DNA of 64,000 nt, from the NCBI RefSeq assembly GCF_031877795.1, contig NC_133940.1, positions 8,743,985 to 8,807,984 of the forward strand, read 5' to 3'. This DNA is from Strix aluco. Taxonomy: Eukaryota > Chordata > Aves > Strigiformes > Strigidae. Numbering within the stretch: position 1 is the first letter of the stretch; the number at the start of each line of letters is the position of its first letter. The position numbers and the translations under genes were made by a program. This document shows positions 59,519-64,000 of this stretch, one piece after another. Below the pieces are notes generated by a model that worked only from the letters and a program-made list of their open reading frames with translations, was not told where the DNA came from and did no database searches.

Positions 59519-59525
59519 TTAAATA
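59519..59525 (-). promoter_or_regulatory. TATA box of the unrecognised gene
   Basis: GGTATTTAAGG on the minus strand (TTAAATA on plus) in otherwise GC-rich DNA, about 116 bases before the proposed ATG. Transcription would begin near 59490-59495. The isolation of this AT motif in a GC-rich region makes it credible. Confidence 0.55.
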
Positions 59526-59550
59526 CCTCCACGGTCACCGCACGGGGCCC

Positions 59551-59641
59551 GTGTCACAATGGTCTCCAGGCACCATGAGGCCCGTGTCACAATGGTACCG
59601 CACGGGCCATGTCACAATGGTCTCCGGGCACCATGAGGCCC
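59551..59641 (-). repeat. Promoter-proximal tandem repeat with three CCATTGTGACA copies
   Basis: TGTCACAATGG occurs at 59552, 59585 and 59610 on the plus strand (CCATTGTGACA on minus). The outer two sit in longer units that also share CACCATGAGGCC, 58 bp apart. They lie 25-120 bp upstream of the TATA box. The CATTGT core matches the general SOX-factor motif, which is suggestive only. Confidence 0.7.
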
Positions 59642-59692
59642 CCGCATCACAAAGCCCTGGCGGTGGCCATGGAGACGCCCACGCCCGTGACC
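59611..59692 (-). repeat. Inverted repeat, left arm (promoter-proximal)
   Basis: Reading the minus strand, this arm (CGTCTCCATGG..., GGGCTTTGTGATG..., GTGCCCGGAGACC) aligns with the plus strand at about 59928-60010, with mismatches. The arms are about 80 bp, separated by roughly 235 bp. Confidence 0.7.
59662..59676. promoter_or_regulatory. Possible RFX X-box-like site
   Basis: GGTGGCCATGGAGAC resembles the imperfect palindrome bound by RFX factors (GTTGCCATGGMAAC or GTCTCC half-sites), about 140 bp upstream of the TATA box. RFX sites are common in testis and ciliary gene promoters. Match by eye only. Confidence 0.3.
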
Positions 59693-59927
59693 GTGCTCTC
59701 CCCTCAGCGAGGCCCTGGCCGACCCGGGCCAATGCCTCCCCCGTGGCCCCCTGAGCCCCCCATGGTGCCAGGGGGCTCTGCAGAGCTCGGTCCTGTGTGC
59801 ATTCAGCAGCTCTGGGCACCACCACCCTGGGCCTTGTCCCCAGGCTTTGCTCCCACACAGGGTCCCCAGGCCTGGCGATGCTCTGGGGCCCGCGCAGAGA
59901 AGCACAGCGGGGCCCCGCAGGCCTGAT

Positions 59928-60010
59928 CACGGGTGTGGGCCTCTCCACGGTGACCCCCGGGGCTTTGTGATGGGGACGGCACCGTGCCCAGAGACCACTG
60001 GGCATGTCAG
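59928..60010 (+). repeat. Inverted repeat, right arm (second copy of promoter-proximal sequence)
   Basis: Plus-strand CCTCTCCACGG, GGGGCTTTGTGATG and GTGCCCAGAGACCA correspond in order to minus-strand sequence of the left arm at 59611-59692. A promoter-like block therefore exists in both orientations around a centre near 59810. No TATA box follows this arm. Confidence 0.65.
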
Positions 60011-60029
60011 GGGTGCTCCTGGGAGTCAC

Positions 60030-60590
60030 CGTGGGCCGCGGGGGGACCAGCCCTCTCCCCAGCCGGCTCTGGGAGGTCCCTCACGGGCTGCTCTTCTTCA
60101 AGGCCTTTCCTCCAGAGGTGGAGACCTGGCACAGCATCCACACTTTGTGCCAGGTCTGCTGTTCCGCCGGCCGCTGGCCGGGTCCCTGCACCGCAGCCAG
60201 AACCTTGGCCAGGAACTCACTCAGGAGGCACTGGATTGCGTCCTGCAGAGCCGTGTCGTAGGCTTCGGGGCTGTGCGGGGCAGGCGCCTGGCTCTCTGCC
60301 TCTGCTGCTGTGGCCCGCTCGCTGAAGACAGGAGAAGATGGCGCCTCCTCTTGTGCCGCAGGAACAAGAGTTGTGTTGTGCCCCTCTTCCTCAGGAGCTC
60401 CGGCCAGGGCAGAATTTGCCAGCTTGGTGTGTGTGGGACCAGCCGGGGCAGGAGACACGCTCTGCAGGTCACCAGCTGCCTCTCCTGCCGTGCTGGGGGA
60501 GGTGTTGGGGTCCCAGCGTGGGTTCCTCTCATGCCTCTCCTGCTACCCTGGTTCCAGAATGGGGGTCCTTGAAGAGCTCTGGGATCTATT
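60030..60590 (-). pseudogene. Partial, deleted duplicate of the unrecognised minus-strand gene
   Basis: Two segments of the neighbouring gene are present in the same orientation. Positions 60030-60127 match 56780-56885 of its 3' UTR, and 60128-60590 match about 57680-58120 of its exon 2. In the duplicate they are fused, so some 800 bp of the equivalent sequence, including the C-terminal coding part, is deleted. The exon-derived part still reads in frame through APEEEGHNTTLV, AEAESQAPAPHSP and LQDAIQCLLSE-like segments and then stops in the former UTR at 60081. The first exon, promoter and start are absent, so it is most likely a pseudogene fragment. By hand, differences from the intact copy are mostly amino-acid changing. 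Confidence 0.7.
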
Positions 60591-60899
60591 TTTAAGGCAA
60601 TAAAGAGGTTTTTTGTAACTGTGGGTCCTCTGGCTGTCAGACCGTGTCCTTCCAAAGGCCAGAGCTTTCCCCGCTCTGTTCCTGCTGCTGAAATCTTGGA
60701 AAGCAAAGAATAGTTTTTACTGCCTCTGCCCTAAGAGGTGGTATCTTGCAAGTGCTTGTAACTTGTAGCTTGCCTTGGAGCATGTTCATGGGTATTGTTT
60801 TTTGAGGAATTACTGCTACATGTAAGTGACCTCTTTGAAGGGGCACTGAGCTGGGTTGGAACAGCATAGTCGGTGCTGATAGCGGGGATGGGAATTGCT
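60591..60899. other. Spacer before CR1 copy B
   Basis: No gene recognised. A plus-strand AATAAA occurs at 60599-60604 with no obvious upstream plus-strand gene. Confidence 0.4.
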
Positions 60900-61491
60900 C
60901 ACCGAGGAGACCAGCTCCAGTGTAGGTAAGCCCGCACTGGGGGGGAATCGCGGCAAAAGGGACCGGCAAGGAGTTCTTTTGGGGGGCTTTTGAATCTTTT
61001 GGAGCCAAGAAGGCGGCTAGCCGGCTCTAAGGAGGCTGGCAGGCCGGTGGGCGGGCAGCTGAGGCGGCGTGGGCAGAGGGCGGAGCCAAGTGCCGGTGGC
61101 GCCTGTTCTGAACGAGGTGTCACCACACCGGCGGTCACTGCCGAGGAGACCAGCTCACCCCCCTCCCCTCGGTAACGGGATGGGTGGGCTACCGAGCTAG
61201 CGTGGGCGGAACCAGCACCACCCACCGCTGAGTAGGTGATAAGAACCCTGTGGGAGGGCAGCGGCTCACAGAGCTCAGGATGATCGCATAGGACTCGACT
61301 GCGAGTGCCCCGGGGCAGCTTGTCGGGCAGGGCTGAGGCTCTGCCACTGCACAAGGTACGTTCGATCCCTGCAAGCCATTGGCCAGTGCTGGGCGGAGGG
61401 GAGGGAAGGAACAGCACTGCAGGGACGTGAGAGCACAGCGTGTGGGAAACAGCACCCAGGGATTGGTTCCCTCCTGGCCAGAGGGAAGACC

Positions 61492-62559
61492 ATGGTCACA
61501 ACAAGGCCAAGAGGCAGAGTGACAAAGAACGTGGGAACCCAGACAGAGGTCCCGCACAAACAGGCGGCTGTGCAGGTCTCTGCCTGCCGAGAGTGCCTGA
61601 GCCTGGCACTTGAACTGGAGGGAGTCAGAGACACCGTTTGTGTGCGGGGTGATCAAGTAAACGATCTGCTCAGGCAGGTGGTTGAACTGAGGGAGGAGGT
61701 AGAAAGGTTGAGAACGATCAAAGAGTGTGAAAACGAGATTGACTGGTGGAGCCATACACAAGGCAGCAGGCAGAGGCTCTACAAGAAATACATGACTGCC
61801 TCCCCTCCTCTCACCAGGCAGAAGGAGGGCATGTGGGGGATGGGGGAATGGAGTCAGGTCCTTCCTCGGAAAGGCAAGCGAAAACCTTCTCAGCCCCCCT
61901 CACCTTCCCAGTTGTCCTTATAAAATAGGCATGAGGCTTTGGAACTAGACAGCCAGCCAAATGAAGATGGAAGTGAGGACCCATCTGGTGAGTCATCCAC
62001 AGCTTGTCCCTCAGCCCCACGACTTGTGACTCCTTCAATTAAGAAGGAAAGGAGGGTAAACGTAGTGGGTGACTCTGTTCTGAGGGGTACGGAGGGGCCC
62101 ATATGTCTACCAGACCCATACCATAGAGAGGTCTGCTGCTGTCTCCCTGGGGCTCGGGTTAGAGATATTAAAAGGAAGGTCACTGCTCTGGTGCAGCCCT
62201 CTGATTACTACACTTTGTTGGTTATCCAGGCAGGTAACAATGAGGTGGTAGAGAGAAGTCTTAAGTCACTCAAAAAGGACTTCAAGGCACTGGGGTGACT
62301 AATTGAAGGCTCGGGAGCTTTCATCAATCCCTCAAGTGGAAGGGAAAACCACTGATAGAGGGTGGAAAACATATCGATTAACACGTGGCTCAGAGACTGG
62401 TGCCACCATTGGAATTTTGGGTTCTTTGACCATGGCAAGGTTTATAAGGCACCTGGTCTGCTGGTGACAAATGAGACAGGTGGGATGCAGCTGTCCCAGA
62501 GGGGGAAAAGGATTCTGGGGCAGGAGTTAGCAGGGGTTATTGACAGGGCTTTAAACTAG
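61492..62559 (+). pseudogene. CR1 copy B ORF1 (SGNH-type), inactivated
   Basis: Starts at ATG 61492 (MVTTRPRGRVTKN...), showing where ORF1 begins in this group. The frame is stopped by TAA at 61921 and TGA at 62296, then loses a few bases and meets TGA/TAG near 62353-62358 before resuming as SINTWLRDWCHH to a stop at 62557-62559. The SGNH domain still has GDS (about 62068) but reads GNN where copy A has GND, and GGMQLS where copy A has DGMHLS, so the catalytic Asp/His pair is lost. It is inactive both by frame and by active site. Confidence 0.9.
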
Positions 62560-62769
62560 ATATGAGGGGGGACAGGGAGATAACTGGGCCTGTTAGGAAT
62601 AAGCTCAAGGGAAGCATGCCAAAGCTTGAAGGATGGTGGACTGGTGAGGGCTCTCCCTCTGCCACTTCATTTGAAAGAAGAGAAAGATGTTTAGAAACCA
62701 TGGAAGCACCTGAGAAGGGTCTGGTAGGGAATGGGGCCCACACTCACAAGAAAGTGTTGGATTCATGAG

Positions 62770-64000
62770 CTCATCTCAAGTGCATCTATACCAATGCACG
62801 CAGTATGAGCAACAAACCGGGGGAGCTTGAAGCCATGACGCAGCACGAGAACTATGACATAGTAGCTATAACAGAAACGTGGTGGGATGCCTCACACGAC
62901 TGGAGTGCTGCAGTCGATGGCTACAAGCTCTTCAGGAGGGATAGACAGGGAAGGAGAGGTGGTGGAGTGGCCCTGTATGTGAGAGAATGCTGTGACAGCT
63001 CAGAAATCAAGTATAGTGATAACGGGGTTGAGAGTGTTTGCAGTAGGTTAAGGACCAATAAAGCAGGTCTTGCTGTGGGAGTCTGCTATAGACCTCCCAA
63101 CCAAAGCAGTGAGGTGGATGAAGCTTTCTATAAACAGTTGGGAGAAATCTCGCGGTCACTTGCCATTGTTCTTGTGGGGGACTTTAACCTCACAGGTATC
63201 TGCTGGGATCACAGCACAAGAGAGAGGGAACAATCCAGGAGGTTCCTGGAATGTGTGGAGGATAACTTCCTCACACAGCTGGTGAGTTGAGCAGACCAGG
63301 GAAGGTGCCCTGCTGGACCTGCTTGTTGTGAACAGGGAAGAGATTGTGGGGAAGTAAAGGTTGGAGGCTGTCTAGGGTGCAGTGATGATGAGATGATGGA
63401 GTTTTCGATCCTTGGAGAAACAAGGAGAAGGGTTAGTAAAACTGCCACCTTAGACTTTTGGAGGGCTAACTTTGACCTGTTCAAAAGACCGATTAACAAA
63501 ATCCCTTGGGAGGCTGCCATGAAGGATATGGGATTCCAGGAAGGCTGGACATACTTCAAGAGAAAAGTTTTAAGGGCACAGGAGCAGGCTGTTCCCGTGT
63601 GCCGAAAAACAAGCAGGCGGGGAAGGAGACCGGCCTGGCTAAACAGGGACCTTTGACTGGATCTCAAGAACAAAAGGAGAATCTATCGCCTTTGGAAGAG
63701 GGGCCAGGCCTCTCATGTAGACTATAAAGATGTAGTGAAGTTATGCAGGGAGAACATTAGGAGAGCCAAAGCGCAGCTAGAGCTCAACTTGCCTACAGCT
63801 GTTAATGATAATAAAAAATGTTTCTATAAATTCGTTAACAGCAAAAGGAGGATTAGGGAAAATCTCCGTCCTTTATTGGATGCAGAGGGAAACATGGTAA
63901 CTAAGGATGAGGAAAAGGCTGAGGTGCTCAACGCCTACTTTGCCTCGGTCTCTAGCAGTGGAACTGGCTGTTCCCTGGACACCCAGCCTCATGAGCTGGG
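62770..64000 (+). pseudogene. CR1 copy B ORF2 (endonuclease and start of RT), partial and broken
   Basis: The frame reads LKCIYTNARSM from about 62778 and the endonuclease block continues with [16 protein letters not shown] and [12 protein letters not shown] one-base insertion makes TGA at 63288, and the homologous frame resumes with MEFSILGETRR near 63393. A TGA at 63654 replaces a Trp codon present in copy A. The frame then continues through KCFYKFVNSKR and [17 protein letters not shown] to the window edge. The reverse transcriptase would lie beyond 64000. Confidence 0.9.

Larger units (their letters stand above)
60900..64000 (+). mobile_element. CR1 LINE (copy B), decayed, runs past window end
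   Basis: A second CR1 in the same orientation as copy A, with a different GC-rich 5' UTR (left edge uncertain, about 60900-61200), ORF1 from 61492 and ORF2 from about 62770 to beyond 64000. The 5' UTR holds the motif GAGGAGACCAGCTC twice (60904 and 61144). Protein-level similarity to copy A is clear throughout but there are several stops and indels, so it is an older or less conserved subfamily member. Confidence 0.9.

Noticed and set aside
59535..60029. Minus-strand open frame of 164 codons upstream of the TATA box
   Set aside because: Occupies the repeated promoter region and inverted repeat; repetitive translation, better explained as non-coding.
61189..61761. Minus-strand open frame of 190 codons
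   Set aside because: Antisense to the CR1 copy B 5' UTR and ORF1.

Overview
The window looks like bird nuclear DNA. Three things support this: a two-exon melatonin receptor gene of the Mel1c type (GPR50 orthologue, also called MTNR1C), several CR1 LINEs (the main avian LINE family, one ending in the typical ATTCTRTGATTCTAT-like 3' terminus), and ERVL-type solo LTRs of the kind common in birds. As I recall the chicken protein it is very similar but not identical, so another bird is likely; the species cannot be named from the sequence.

Layout. Positions 1-910 hold the upstream region of GPR50 and a strong CpG island (about 430-1650) with long G, C and GGA tracts. Exon 1 (910-1084) encodes the N-terminus and TM1. 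A 43.8 kb phase-1 intron (1085-44891) follows. It contains a minus-strand ERVL-type LTR (7133-7715), a short CR1 tail (7827-7880), a plus-strand solo LTR with a perfect 5-bp target duplication (28882-29460), a 1 kb 5'-truncated CR1 (34264-35320) and two probable ancient MIR/CORE-SINE remnants. Exon 2 (44892-45760) encodes TM2-TM7 and a short cytoplasmic tail. The receptor reads through without a break: 347 residues.

Downstream, 45761-52340 is 3' UTR and intergenic DNA. From about 52340 the character changes to GC-rich DNA carrying two CR1 elements on the same strand: a nearly complete one (about 52340-56322, with lightly damaged ORF1 and ORF2 and a missing 3' end) and a more decayed one running off the window end (about 60900-64000). 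Between them, on the minus strand, lies what looks like a compact unrecognised gene (about 59495 to 56755): TATA box, short first coding exon, consensus GT-AG intron of 609 bp, a long Ala/Pro/Glu-rich second exon ending in a basic helix-like tail, and an AATAAA signal. A broken partial duplicate lies at 60030-60590, and an inverted copy of its promoter-proximal sequence at about 59928-60010. This locus is the best candidate for something undescribed.

The receptor gene and the downstream locus show no evident functional link. No tRNA, rRNA or CRISPR was recognised.
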